Positions 23,794 to 31,614 of a DNA stretch of 33,650 nt are shown here, one piece after another. Source of the DNA: Chloroflexota bacterium. GTDB lineage: Bacteria > Chloroflexota > Dehalococcoidia > Lucifugimonadales > JACPCL1. Made by a program: the position numbers and the translations under genes. The notes under the pieces were generated by a model that did no database searches, was not told the DNA's origin, and worked only from the letters and a program-made list of their open reading frames with translations. The DNA is taken from NCBI GenBank assembly GCA_016202485.1, contig JACQOP010000030.1, positions 1 through 33,650 of the forward strand, written 5' to 3'. Every line of letters starts with the position of its first letter. The stretch's first letter is position 1.

Positions 23794-25056
23794 ATGTACC
23801 AGCAAACGGTCCTTCCCAACGGCTTGCGGGTCATCTCCGCCGAAATGCCTCATACCCGCTCCGTGTCCATCAACATCTTCACAGGCGTCGGCTCCCGCTA
23901 TGAAAACGACCAGGAAGCAGGCGTCTCCCACTTTCTGGAGCACATGCTCTTCAAAGGCACCAAACGCCGTCCTACCGGCGCCGACATCAGCGGCGCCATT
24001 GAGCAGGTGGGGGGACTCATGAACGCCGGCACCGACCGCGAGACCACCAGCTTCTGGTGCAAGGTCGCCTCTCCCCACTTTCATCAAGCCCTGGATGTCC
24101 TCATGGATATCTTGCGCAACCCCCTCATCAGCCTGGAGGATGTGGAGAAAGAACGGGGGGTTATCCAGGAAGAGCTGAACATGACCAACGACTACCCCGG
24201 CTACCGGGTAGACCTTCTCACCGATGAGATGCTCTGGCCCAACCATCCTATGGGCCGCGACATCGGGGGCACCCGGGAGACGGTGGAGGGCGTCACCCAG
24301 CCCATGATCCTGGACTGGTACCACAAGCACTACGTCGCTTCCAATATGGTGGTCAGTGTTGCTGGCAACATCGCCCACGGCGAGGTGGTGGAGGCAGTAG
24401 CCAACTTGGCCCACGACCTTCCAACGGGAACGATCCCCCAGTACCAGCCGGCAGTCTACGGCGACCCATCCCAGCCACGGGTACGGCTGGAAAACAGGAG
24501 GACAGAGCAGGCGCACCTCAGCCTCTTCCTGCCGGGGCTGGCTACCCGCCACCTAGACCGCTACGCTCTAGATCTGATGAACGGCGTCCTGGGAGACGGT
24601 ATGAGCAGCCGCCTCTTCGTAGAGCTCCGGGAGAAGCGGGGCCTTGCCTACGAAGTCCACAGCAGCAGCACCCATTTTCGCGACACCGGCTCCATTGTCG
24701 TTTACTCTGCCGTAGAACCCCACAAAGCCAAGGAAGCCTTGTGCACCGCCCTGGAGGAGATGGAACGCATCAAGGACAGCATTCCAGAGGAAGAACTGTC
24801 CAAGGCCAAAGAATATGCAAAGGGCCGCCTCCTGTTGCGTATGGAGGACACTCGGGCAGTCGCCGGCTGGGCTGGCGCCCAGGAGATACTCTATGGTCAG
24901 GTGATGACAGTTGACGACGTGGTGGACCAGGTGGACGCCATCACCACGGACGACGCCCTCCGCGCTGCCCGTACCTATCTTACAACGGAGAAACTGAAAC
25001 TGGCAGTCGTTGGCCCCTACCGCAGCGATCGCCAGTTCCAGGCCTTGCTGAAATAG
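23794..25056 (+). CDS. M16 family zinc peptidase (insulinase/processing-peptidase type)
   Basis: A 420-residue M16B peptidase. The inverted zinc motif HxxEH is H46-F-L-E49-H50 (GVSHFLEHMLFKGT), with the third ligand Glu at about 126 in RGVIQEELNM. The second half has the R/Y pair region (GLAYEVHSSSTHF) of the non-catalytic M16 domain. The length is right for a single-chain bacterial PqqL/MPP-like peptidase that dimerises to make a closed chamber. No signal peptide is present, so it is likely cytoplasmic. AGAAAGG precedes ATG 23794. In many bacteria a relative lies next to polynucleotide phosphorylase; that is not the case here. Confidence 0.93.
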   Translation: MYQQTVLPNGLRVISAEMPHTRSVSINIFTGVGSRYENDQEAGVSHFLEHMLFKGTKRRPTGADISGAIEQVGGLMNAGTDRETTSFWCKVASPHFHQALDVLMDILRNPLISLEDVEKERGVIQEELNMTNDYPGYRVDLLTDEMLWPNHPMGRDIGGTRETVEGVTQPMILDWYHKHYVASNMVVSVAGNIAHGEVVEAVANLAHDLPTGTIPQYQPAVYGDPSQPRVRLENRRTEQAHLSLFLPGLATRHLDRYALDLMNGVLGDGMSSRLFVELREKRGLAYEVHSSSTHFRDTGSIVVYSAVEPHKAKEALCTALEEMERIKDSIPEEELSKAKEYAKGRLLLRMEDTRAVAGWAGAQEILYGQVMTVDDVVDQVDAITTDDALRAARTYLTTEKLKLAVVGPYRSDRQFQALLK

Positions 25057-25086
25057 ACCTCCAGGAGTCGCCCACCGAAAAGCGTG

Positions 25087-25124
25087 AAGCTGGCTGGCCA
25101 GTTCCAGGACACCGGCCAGCTTTA
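25087..25124 (+). terminator. possible terminator after the M16 gene
   Basis: AAGCTGGC (25087-25094) pairs with GCCAGCTT (25115-25122) across a 20-nt loop, followed by TAT. It begins 30 nt after the stop. The large loop and short T tract make it uncertain. Confidence 0.35.
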
Positions 25125-25221
25125 TGTCTAGGGTCTGCGTACCTGTGTCAGCTATCCAGGACCTGGCCCGAGTCCTGTTGCCCCGCAGAATCGGGCGCCG
25201 CATGAGAAAGGGCGTAAATGT

Positions 25222-25746
25222 ATGCCCACCCTCAACCAAGACCTCAGCCACATCCTCCAGCACAGCTTCTTCATCCGCACCACCATGAAGCGGCGGCGTA
25301 ACGGCCTGCCCCGTACCCTGGAGACCACCTATGTCTGGGACGGCGGGGACCGCATCTATCTCTCAGGCTACCCAGGCAAGCGCGACTGGGTGGCCAACAT
25401 GGCCGCTTATCCAGAAGTCACGGTCCATACCGTAGAAGGCGACCGCTGGTATGACATCCCTGCCCGCGCCCGTGTCTTGCGCAACCGTGAGGAGCGCCTC
25501 CCCCACCTCTTTGCCTTCATTGAGAACTGGGCCAAACGGCCAGGCTATCCCCGCTGGCGGTTCATGCTCTTCCTCACAGCTATCCGCTGGAACCGTGCCC
25601 TGCGCCTGCCCTGGTGGGGGCCTTTTCTCCTGGCACGCCGCATCCTGGACGCCATGCCCTGCGTGGAGATTACCTTTGTGGGCCAGCCGGTCCCCCGTCC
25701 CGGCGGCCCTCCACCCCTTTCCGAGTCACGGGAGGGCAGACCTTAG
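25222..25746 (+). CDS. F420-type nitroreductase (DUF385/deazaflavin) family protein
   Basis: A 174-residue single-domain protein with the split beta-barrel pattern of the DUF385 (deazaflavin-dependent nitroreductase, Ddn-like) family: RTTMKRRRNGLPRTLETTYVWDGGDRIYLSGYPGKRDWVANM in outline, then VTVHTVEGDRWYDIPARARVL. The GYPGKRDWVAN segment matches the usual place where the F420/FMN phosphate is bound. Such enzymes reduce quinones or nitro compounds with reduced F420. The C-terminal third (RWRFMLFLTAIRWNRALRLP) is basic and amphipathic. It might bind FMN or haem instead, so the cofactor is not certain. ATG 25222 has a purine-rich stretch (GAGAAAGGG) upstream. The presence of an LLM-class gene at 29717 also points to F420 use. 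Confidence 0.72.
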   Translation: MPTLNQDLSHILQHSFFIRTTMKRRRNGLPRTLETTYVWDGGDRIYLSGYPGKRDWVANMAAYPEVTVHTVEGDRWYDIPARARVLRNREERLPHLFAFIENWAKRPGYPRWRFMLFLTAIRWNRALRLPWWGPFLLARRILDAMPCVEITFVGQPVPRPGGPPPLSESREGRP

Positions 25747-25761
25747 TTATGACAAGAACCG

Positions 25762-25788
25762 TTGACCCCTTCCTCAAAAAGGTGTAAT
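25762..25788 (+). promoter_or_regulatory. promoter upstream of the MATE transporter
   Basis: TTGACC (25762-25767), then TGTAAT (25783-25788) after 15 nt, or TAATGT (25785-25790) after 17 nt. It lies 15 nt after the previous stop. Confidence 0.5.
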
Positions 25789-25860
25789 GTCACCTATGGC
25801 CCCCGATGGTTCCCCCTCCCCATCTTAAGCCCCTACATCTCCTTTAAGGCGAAACCTCCA

Positions 25861-27381
25861 TTGCAACGTCAATCTGCCGAACATACCGCATCTCCTGTAG
25901 CACAAACCACCGCAGTCACTACGGAACCCCAACTTGACAACATTCGCATTGACGCCCACGGCGGCTCCCGCGGCCCAGTCAATCTGAAAGGCAAGGACCT
26001 CACCCAGGGCAGCATCCCCAAGAACCTGTGGTGGCTCGCCTGGCCTCAGATTGTAGAGTCCCTCCTCAACACCGCCGACCAGCTTGTGGACATCGTCTGG
26101 GCAGGCATGATCAGCGTCAGCGCCATCGCCGGCGTGGGCATCGCCCAGACCTATCGCCAGCTTGTCATGACGGGCCGCATGGGCCTGGACACCGCCATGA
26201 GCGCCCAAGTCTCCCGGGCCATTGGTGCGAGGAACGACCCGCTGGCCAACCATGTCGCACTCCAGGGATTTACCCTCAGCGCCAGCTTCTCTACTGTTGT
26301 CGGCCTCTCGGGCGCTATGTTCACCATCCCTCTCATGAAACTCCTGGGCCTGGGAGATGACATTATTGAAACGGCCTCCCTTTACCTTCGTATCCAGTTC
26401 TTGGGGGTCATTGCGTTGGCCTTCAGGCAAATGAGCGGCGCCGCCCTCCAGGCGGCAGGCAACGCCGTCATCCCCATGGCGGCCACAACGGTTACCCGCA
26501 TCACCCATATCATCCTTACTCCCTTTTTTATCTTTGGTTTGTTCTTTTTCCCGGAGCTGGGTATCGCCGGCGCAGCCCTGGCCGACGTCATCGCCCAGTT
26601 CTTGGGCACTTCCTTGAACTTCTGGGCATTGTTCACCGGCAAGTCCCGCCTGCACCTGAAGCTCAGCGCCTACCGGCTGGACCCCCCTGTCCTCTTGCGT
26701 ACCTTGAAGATAGGCGGCCCAGCAGCTATCAGCGGCATGGAGCGCTCCGTAGCCCAGCTCGTTATTGTCGGCCTCGTGTCTGCCTTCGGTACCGTGGGCC
26801 TCGCTGCCTTCTCCCTCACCCGCCGCGCCGAAAACCTTGCCATGCTCGGCGCCGGCGGCCTGGCGCGCGCGTCCGGCGTTCTGGCCGGCCAGAACCTTGG
26901 GGCAGGCAGGCCAGAACGCGCCCGCAAGACCGTCTACTGGGCCCTGGCCTTTGTCATCGGCCTTGGCGCCCTCCTCACCTTGCTGCTGGTCATCTTTGCC
27001 CCTTCCGTCGTCCTCCTCTTCACCCGGGACGCCGACTTGGTCCCCGTGGCAGTGGTGTGGCTGCGGATTCTGGCCCTGAGCATCATCTTCCTTGGGACAG
27101 GCCAGGTCTTCGCCCAGTCTTTCAATACAGCAGGCGACACCATGGCCCCTATGATAGCCACCCTCATCAGCATGTGGTTCATAGAAATCCCCCTGGCCAT
27201 GGTCATCTCCGGGCACCAGTACACCATTGGCCTCTTTGGCTTCTCCTATACCATGCCGGTCATCGCCGACTTCGGCCAGTACGGCATCGCCTGGTCCATC
27301 ACCATCGCCATGTTCCTGCGTAGTGTCTTCTTCCTCCCGTACCTCTTCTGGGGCCCCTGGCTTAGAAAACGGGTTATCTAA
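25861..27381 (+). CDS. MATE family multidrug efflux transporter
   Basis: About 506 residues from TTG 25861, with twelve hydrophobic segments in two homologous halves. The first half begins IPKNLWWLAWPQIVESLLNTADQLVDIVWAG, the standard MATE opening, and has the FRQMSGAALQAAGNAVIPM loop; the second has GMERSVAQLVIVGLVSAFGTVGLAAFSLTRRAENLAMLGAGGLARASGVLAGQNLGAGRPERA, the conserved Gln-Asn-Leu-Gly motif. It exports drugs or metabolites in exchange for Na+ or H+. A polar 60-residue N-terminal stretch precedes the first helix. The start is uncertain: the frame is open to 25762, but that codon is part of the promoter. TTG 25861 has a weak AAGG upstream. It ends before a strong terminator. Confidence 0.92.
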   Translation: MQRQSAEHTASPVAQTTAVTTEPQLDNIRIDAHGGSRGPVNLKGKDLTQGSIPKNLWWLAWPQIVESLLNTADQLVDIVWAGMISVSAIAGVGIAQTYRQLVMTGRMGLDTAMSAQVSRAIGARNDPLANHVALQGFTLSASFSTVVGLSGAMFTIPLMKLLGLGDDIIETASLYLRIQFLGVIALAFRQMSGAALQAAGNAVIPMAATTVTRITHIILTPFFIFGLFFFPELGIAGAALADVIAQFLGTSLNFWALFTGKSRLHLKLSAYRLDPPVLLRTLKIGGPAAISGMERSVAQLVIVGLVSAFGTVGLAAFSLTRRAENLAMLGAGGLARASGVLAGQNLGAGRPERARKTVYWALAFVIGLGALLTLLLVIFAPSVVLLFTRDADLVPVAVVWLRILALSIIFLGTGQVFAQSFNTAGDTMAPMIATLISMWFIEIPLAMVISGHQYTIGLFGFSYTMPVIADFGQYGIAWSITIAMFLRSVFFLPYLFWGPWLRKRVI

Positions 27382-27397
27382 GACAATTTCTGCCGCC

Positions 27398-27437
27398 AAA
27401 GGAGTCCTGCTTGACTGATAAGCAGGACTCCTTTTTT
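27398..27437 (+). terminator. strong Rho-independent terminator after the MATE gene
   Basis: A perfect 15-bp stem (27398-27412 with 27420-27434), 7-nt loop GACTGAT, and a run of six Ts. About 215 bp between it and the next gene hold nothing I can support. Confidence 0.93.
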
Positions 27438-27652
27438 CTGCACCGTAGCCCGGACCAGTGACCCCGCCCATCGCGGACACTCCATTATCCTATATCCTAT
27501 CCCCGGACTCTGGCACAGGCTTTGCCATTGTGAAAGAGGAACGGAGCATCTCCAGCGTAGGCTGGTCCATAGGGGGGCAGGTCCTCACCCGCCTGTGGGG
27601 AAGAGACACACGAACCTACGACCGTCGGGATAGACCCCGTGCGGAACCCCCA

Positions 27653-27976
27653 TCACTGCATGGGCGAGTACGGCGTGGGCCGCATGATGGTGTTGGTGAT
27701 CCGCGTCACCAGCGGACCACCTCGTTCTGTTTCGGCAAAGGCCTTGACCCGCTCCTGGTCCGCACTAAAGGCCGCCCACGCTCGCTCCCGATGGGCAAGG
27801 TCGTCAAAGGCCAGCATATAAGTTAGCCGGCCGCTGATGCCGATGACATCAGTCCAGAAGCCTACCACCCGGATATCGTACTTCTTGAAATACCCCAGGG
27901 TGATGTTGGCAAAGCGGTCATTGAGCGCAGGCAGTTTCCCTGGTACAACCTCGTAAATCCGCAGTTCATAGATCAT
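27653..27976 (-). CDS. NIPSNAP family protein
   Basis: A 107-residue single-domain protein. MIYELRIYEVVPGKLPALNDRF and GYFKKYDIRVVGFWTDVIG are the characteristic NIPSNAP opening (ferredoxin-like alpha/beta-barrel fold), ending in an arginine-rich LVTRITNTIMRP strand. Bacterial members often lie beside degradation genes, but the function is not established. I chose ATG 27976 because AGGAGG lies 6 nt upstream and the domain begins there; the longer frame to 28057 has no such support. It is divergent from DUF1385. Confidence 0.85.
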   Translation of the reverse strand: MIYELRIYEVVPGKLPALNDRFANITLGYFKKYDIRVVGFWTDVIGISGRLTYMLAFDDLAHRERAWAAFSADQERVKAFAETERGGPLVTRITNTIMRPTPYSPMQ

Positions 27977-28123
27977 AATCGCCTCCTGACGGTGTGGGCA
28001 CTGTGGCTGGGCTGTATCGTACCCGTTTTGCGACCCAGTGTCACCGCATTGTAGCACCAGTCCTACTAGAGACCCCCTGCTCTAGCGCAAAAGCCCTTCC
28101 CAATTCCCTCCGAATTGGCGACA

Positions 28124-29149
28124 ATGGAGTACGGTGTAACCCATACTGGAGCAAACTTCTTGGCATCCGAGCATCAGCACGCCTCATCAGCCAGCACTGG
28201 GGCCGCCCGAGGCCAGCCCCGCTACCTCTACGGCGGCCAGGCCGTCATAGAGGGGGTCATGATCCGAGGGCGGCGCTTCTACTCAGTAGCCGCGCGCCGT
28301 CCCGACGGCCAGCTCACCTCCATAGTGGAGCCTCTCAACTCTCTCTACACTGGCCCTATCCGGCGTATCCCGGTTGTGCGTGGGACTATTGTTCTAGCAG
28401 AGACACTGGTCCTGGGCATCAAGGCCCTCATGTATTCTGGTAATGTGACCCTTGAGAAAGAAGGCGAGAAGCTGGGCGGACCCGCCATGGCCCTCACCCT
28501 CGCCTTCTCCCTCACCATGGCCATCGCCATCTTCTTTGTAGCCCCCCTCTTCGCCGTCAACCTCTTTGACCGCACCGTCTTCACCGGCGACTCTGCCACG
28601 GCAGATTTTCTGAGTAACATCGTGGAAGGGGCGATCCGCCTGGGTCTCTTCCTGGCGTATATCTGGCTCATCGGACTGATGCCAGATATACGCCGCGTTT
28701 TTGCTTACCACGGCGCGGAGCACATGACCGTCAAGGCGCATGAGGCCAACCTTCCCCTGGAGGCACCCTATATCCGCCGCTTCTCTACTGCCCACCCCCG
28801 TTGCGGTACGGCCTTCCTGCTGACGGTCATGGTAGTCGCCATTCTTGTCTTTGCCCTCCTGGGCCGCCCCGACCTGGAATGGCGCATCCTCTCCCGTATC
28901 GTGCTATTACCTGTCATCGCTGGCATCGCCTATGAGGTCATTCGTTTCAGCGGCCTCCACCAGCATAACCCCTTTGTCCAACTCATCTCTGCGCCCAACC
29001 TGCTGCTACAAAAGCTGACCACCCGCCCACCAGACGACAACCAGATTGAGGTGGCCATCCACGCCATGAACACCGTCATTGCCGCAGATGAAGGCCTGCC
29101 ACTGCCTCCCGATGCCAGCAGGCCGGCAGAGGGAATGGCGGGGGCGTAG
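28124..29149 (+). CDS. DUF1385 family membrane protein
   Basis: About 341 residues, the usual length for DUF1385. The signature YGGQAVIEGVMIRG at about 37-50 is followed by several hydrophobic segments (about 125-150, 175-195 and 235-255) and the conserved YHGAEHMTVKAHE and STAHPRCGTAFLL motifs with the loop FSGLHQHNPF. The family is common in Firmicutes and Chloroflexota, is sometimes labelled metal-dependent enzyme, and often lies upstream of prmC or rpmE, which are not seen here. The His and Glu residues of YHGAEH suggest metal binding, but no function is proven. ATG 28124 or TTG 28115 could be the start; neither has a clear ribosome binding site. Confidence 0.9.
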   Translation: MEYGVTHTGANFLASEHQHASSASTGAARGQPRYLYGGQAVIEGVMIRGRRFYSVAARRPDGQLTSIVEPLNSLYTGPIRRIPVVRGTIVLAETLVLGIKALMYSGNVTLEKEGEKLGGPAMALTLAFSLTMAIAIFFVAPLFAVNLFDRTVFTGDSATADFLSNIVEGAIRLGLFLAYIWLIGLMPDIRRVFAYHGAEHMTVKAHEANLPLEAPYIRRFSTAHPRCGTAFLLTVMVVAILVFALLGRPDLEWRILSRIVLLPVIAGIAYEVIRFSGLHQHNPFVQLISAPNLLLQKLTTRPPDDNQIEVAIHAMNTVIAADEGLPLPPDASRPAEGMAGA

Positions 29150-29172
29150 GATGGTGTACTGGAGCAGCAATC

Positions 29173-29706
29173 ATGCCCCACAGGTTTGGCACAGCCTGCC
29201 CGGATGAAACCATTGTGTTTGGGGCACAGCGGCCAGGGTATAACGCATACTGGGTGGAGCAGCATTACGTTGAGGAATGGCTCGCCTTTATGAGGGGGCA
29301 GGCTATCTCCAGGGTGGTCTGCCTCTTGCCGCCGGAACAGCTTGATTACTACGAATCAGACCTCCTCTCCAGCTACAGGGAGGCCTTCGGCCCTCACAAC
29401 GTGCTCTCCGCACCCATTGGCGACTTCTGCCTTTCCAGCGAAAAGAACCTGAAACTGGTCATGGACTTCCTGGATGAGAGCGTCCGCCTGGGGCTGAAGA
29501 CTGTGGTGCACTGCTCCGGCGGCTCCGGGCGGACCGGCCACGTCCTGGCCGCATGGCTGGTATACCGATATGACATGGAAGCGGGTGACGCCATAGAGAC
29601 CATCAGAAGGCTCCCCGAACGTCGCAATCCCCTGGAGGCGGTCACCACCCCGGAAGAGGAGGATGCCCTCTATGAGCTGCTTGACAGCGTCCGGGGTAGT
29701 AGGTAG
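29173..29706 (+). CDS. dual-specificity/tyrosine phosphatase-like protein
   Basis: A 177-residue protein with the cysteine phosphatase loop H113-C114-SGGSG-R120-T (HCxxGxGRT), preceded by TVV and followed by an amphipathic helix GHVLAAWLVYRY. C114 is the nucleophile and R120 binds the phosphate. The general acid may be D84 in PIGDFC. The N-terminal 40 residues, GAQRPGYNAYWVEQHYVEEWLAFM, recall small bacterial and archaeal dual-specificity phosphatases. The substrate could be a phosphoprotein, phosphoinositide or RNA 5' end. It starts 24 nt after DUF1385 with a GGAGCAG site, so it is probably co-transcribed with it. Confidence 0.85.
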   Translation: MPHRFGTACPDETIVFGAQRPGYNAYWVEQHYVEEWLAFMRGQAISRVVCLLPPEQLDYYESDLLSSYREAFGPHNVLSAPIGDFCLSSEKNLKLVMDFLDESVRLGLKTVVHCSGGSGRTGHVLAAWLVYRYDMEAGDAIETIRRLPERRNPLEAVTTPEEEDALYELLDSVRGSR

Positions 29707-29716
29707 GGAGAGGCGT

Positions 29717-30769
29717 CTAACCCCGCCCGGCTGGCTGGCACGCCTCCATGACCGCAAGGGCTGATTCCACAGTTGGACGCGCCGCCACCACGCGCACGAT
29801 AGCGATATCCAGGCCTTCGGCCAGCGTGCGGAAGGCCTTTGCTGCTCCGCTGGCAGGGCCATAGTAGCCCACCTTCAGGGCCAGCTCATCGGGGAAGGCC
29901 TGGATAAGCTGCTCCTCCGTTGCCCCCTCCCGGCGCATCATGTCAAGGCGCAGCAACTCATCGGTGAAGCCCATGCGCTCAAAGTGGCCGCGATAGCCCA
30001 GGCCGCGCTCCCGCTCGCTGGGAACCGACTGCCCCAGGGCGTAGCCCATCACCGAGCGGATGAAGGCCCGGCGAGCCACCTCCACGTCGTCATCCACGCA
30101 AATGCGGATATACTCAGACAGCTTGATATCACTGGGGTCCCGCCCTGCCTTGGCTGCGCCCTGGGCCACCTGACGGCGGCTCCAGGCAATTTGCTCGGCG
30201 GAGCACCAGTTTAGCGAGATGCCGTCGGCCAGTTCCCCGCCCAGGTACAGCATCTGCGGCCCCAGGGCAGCCAGGTAGACCGGCGTAGGGGGCGGCACGC
30301 GCCCGCCCAGGCGGAGCTGCGCCCCATGCAGTGACGTCGTCTTGCCCTGGTAGTCCACCGTCTCGCCGCGCAGCAGCCTCTTGATAATGGTGAGGTAGTC
30401 CCGCATGAGGGAGATAACCGGTACGTCGCTGCCGAAGCGCCCCTGATAGGCGTCCCGGTAAACGCCGCCGGAGCCGATGCCCAGGATGAAGCGGCCCGCG
30501 GTCAGCTCGCCGGCGGTAGCGGCGCTCAGGGCGAAGGCCTGAGGCAACTGCGCCTCCACGGGGTACACGGCGGTCCCCACAATCAGCCCCTCCTCTATCA
30601 CTGCCCGTGTAGCGTGCCAGCGGTGGAGGCAAAGCTGGAAGAAGTCGTAGCCGGCGCCGGCGGGCGTCCACAGGCTGGTATAGCCCATGCTCGCCGCCTG
30701 GCGGCTCAGCTCTGTTTCCTGGTCAGGGGTCAGCCGTAGGGAAGCGTCCAGTCCAACGCCGATGTTCAT
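29717..30769 (-). CDS. LLM-class flavin/F420-dependent oxidoreductase
   Basis: A 350-residue luciferase-like monooxygenase-family TIM barrel. Visible features are MNIGVGLDASLRLTPDQETELSRQAASMGYTSLWTP, GLIVGTAVYPVEAQLP (36-type beta2), the cofactor-binding ELTAGRFILGIGSGG segment with MRDYLTIIKRLLRGETVDYQGK, and PVYLAALGPQMLYLGGELADGISLNW. These match F420-dependent methylene-tetrahydromethanopterin reductase-like members (Mer/Fgd group) rather than FMN luciferases, though F420 versus FMN cannot be settled by eye. ATG 30769 has AAGGAG 8 nt upstream; the frame to 30850 has no better start. The substrate is unknown. Confidence 0.87.
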   Translation of the reverse strand: MNIGVGLDASLRLTPDQETELSRQAASMGYTSLWTPAGAGYDFFQLCLHRWHATRAVIEEGLIVGTAVYPVEAQLPQAFALSAATAGELTAGRFILGIGSGGVYRDAYQGRFGSDVPVISLMRDYLTIIKRLLRGETVDYQGKTTSLHGAQLRLGGRVPPPTPVYLAALGPQMLYLGGELADGISLNWCSAEQIAWSRRQVAQGAAKAGRDPSDIKLSEYIRICVDDDVEVARRAFIRSVMGYALGQSVPSERERGLGYRGHFERMGFTDELLRLDMMRREGATEEQLIQAFPDELALKVGYYGPASGAAKAFRTLAEGLDIAIVRVVAARPTVESALAVMEACQPAGRG

Positions 30770-30856
30770 TGTGGGACTCCTTACCAACTCAGCCAGGCCA
30801 GTACAAGCTCGCCAATCACCCGGCATATGCGGTGGGCCATCCAAACTCAATTGACC

Positions 30857-31030
30857 CTAGCGCCTACTCCCTGGAGTGAAGTCATCCCTAAGCCAACGAA
30901 CAAAGCTATCAGAATGTTGGATGTAAGTCGCCTTTGTAGACTGAGCAAGTACGACCGCTTCGACTTCCCGTTTGTATTGCTCTAGCGCCTTCTCTATCTG
31001 TTCCAAACATTGCAGGGGAATCTTTGGCAT
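30857..31030 (-). CDS. 57-residue protein resembling an integrase-type SAM-like core-binding fragment
   Basis: A short frame that an ORF size cut-off of 60 would miss. It starts MPKIPLQCLEQIEKALEQ at ATG 31030, preceded at a proper distance by GGAGGG, and ends in TAG. It encodes an amphipathic helix (about 6-27, LEQYKREVEAVV) followed by KATYIQHSDSFVRWL and DDFTPGSRR. The T-Y-x-x-H-x-x-x-F-V-R-W-L pattern resembles the core-binding helices of tyrosine recombinases and a small-protein family in Actinobacteria and Chloroflexota, but there is no catalytic domain. It lies 38 nt after the zinc-ribbon gene on the same strand and shares its AT-richer composition, so they look like one operon. Confidence 0.65.
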   Translation of the reverse strand: MPKIPLQCLEQIEKALEQYKREVEAVVLAQSTKATYIQHSDSFVRWLRDDFTPGSRR

Positions 31031-31068
31031 GTCGCCCTCCGATCGTCTATCAGTAAATTGGATGGTAA

Positions 31069-31491
31069 TTACGCCTTTTCTATTTCCTGGAAGCCTAATC
31101 GGCGGAGGATGCCCCTAGCCCTATTGGTTGTAAACACGTTTGCTGGGTAGTCAAAGCCAGGGTGGCGTCGCCTTAATGCGGCTTTCACCAATGGCCAAAC
31201 TGGATAGTACGTTTCCTTACCTTGGCTGTCCTCTAATTCAACGAAGTACTTCTGCCCCCTTCCGGTGACACCTGCTTTAGCAGCTTCTTTAATGTTAGCC
31301 TGAGAGACCTCGTATTCCTTGCCCTTTATGACCACGGTGATTTCGGAAGGGAATCTTAGGACATGCCTCTTGCCCTGATCTAGATTGGCAAGGGACACTG
31401 AATGATCTGGGCCAGTTTCCTCTGGCTCTGACCTGACCAAAGCCAATTCCAGGGTCTCGCCACAGGACGGACATACCATAAGCATCGTCAC
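31069..31491 (-). CDS. zinc-ribbon protein of unknown function
   Basis: A 140-residue protein with an N-terminal CPSCG zinc knuckle (VCPSCGETLELAL, about residues 7-19). A second Cys pair is not seen, so the zinc site would need a partner. The rest is soluble: PSEITVVIKGKEYEVSQANIKEAAKAGVTGRGQKYFVEL, then YYPVWPLVKAALRRRHPGFDYPANVFTTNRARGILRRLGFQEI, which ends in a short helix-rich module seen in small uncharacterised proteins. GTG 31491 follows GGAGGTG. It is AT-richer than its neighbours (47% GC in 31201-31260, counted by hand). It is followed at 38 nt by the 57-residue gene. I assign no function. Confidence 0.7.
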   Translation of the reverse strand: MTMLMVCPSCGETLELALVRSEPEETGPDHSVSLANLDQGKRHVLRFPSEITVVIKGKEYEVSQANIKEAAKAGVTGRGQKYFVELEDSQGKETYYPVWPLVKAALRRRHPGFDYPANVFTTNRARGILRRLGFQEIEKA

Positions 31492-31527
31492 ATCACACCT
31501 CCATAGAATCGTATCTTGACGACGCCT

Positions 31528-31556
31528 ACAATACCCCCTCTGTAACTAGATGTCAA
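31528..31556 (-). promoter_or_regulatory. consensus-like promoter of the zinc-ribbon operon
   Basis: On the minus strand TTGACA (31556-31551), 17-nt spacer, TATTGT (31533-31528). The start codon is about 37 nt downstream. Confidence 0.75.
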
Positions 31557-31614
31557 TATAACCATCTCTTGCATACATGTAGCCTATCATTCTCTATAGA
31601 TCAACTCCTGTTTC

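Noticed and set aside
25825-27480. 551-codon open frame on the minus strand
   Set aside because: It lies opposite the MATE transporter gene, which has clear family motifs. The antisense product is Gly/Asp/Gln-rich with no family pattern; it is a shadow frame of a high-GC gene.
27458-27826. 122-codon plus-strand frame between the MATE terminator and the NIPSNAP gene
   Set aside because: No ribosome binding site, no recognisable domain, and it runs across the start of the well-supported NIPSNAP gene on the other strand.
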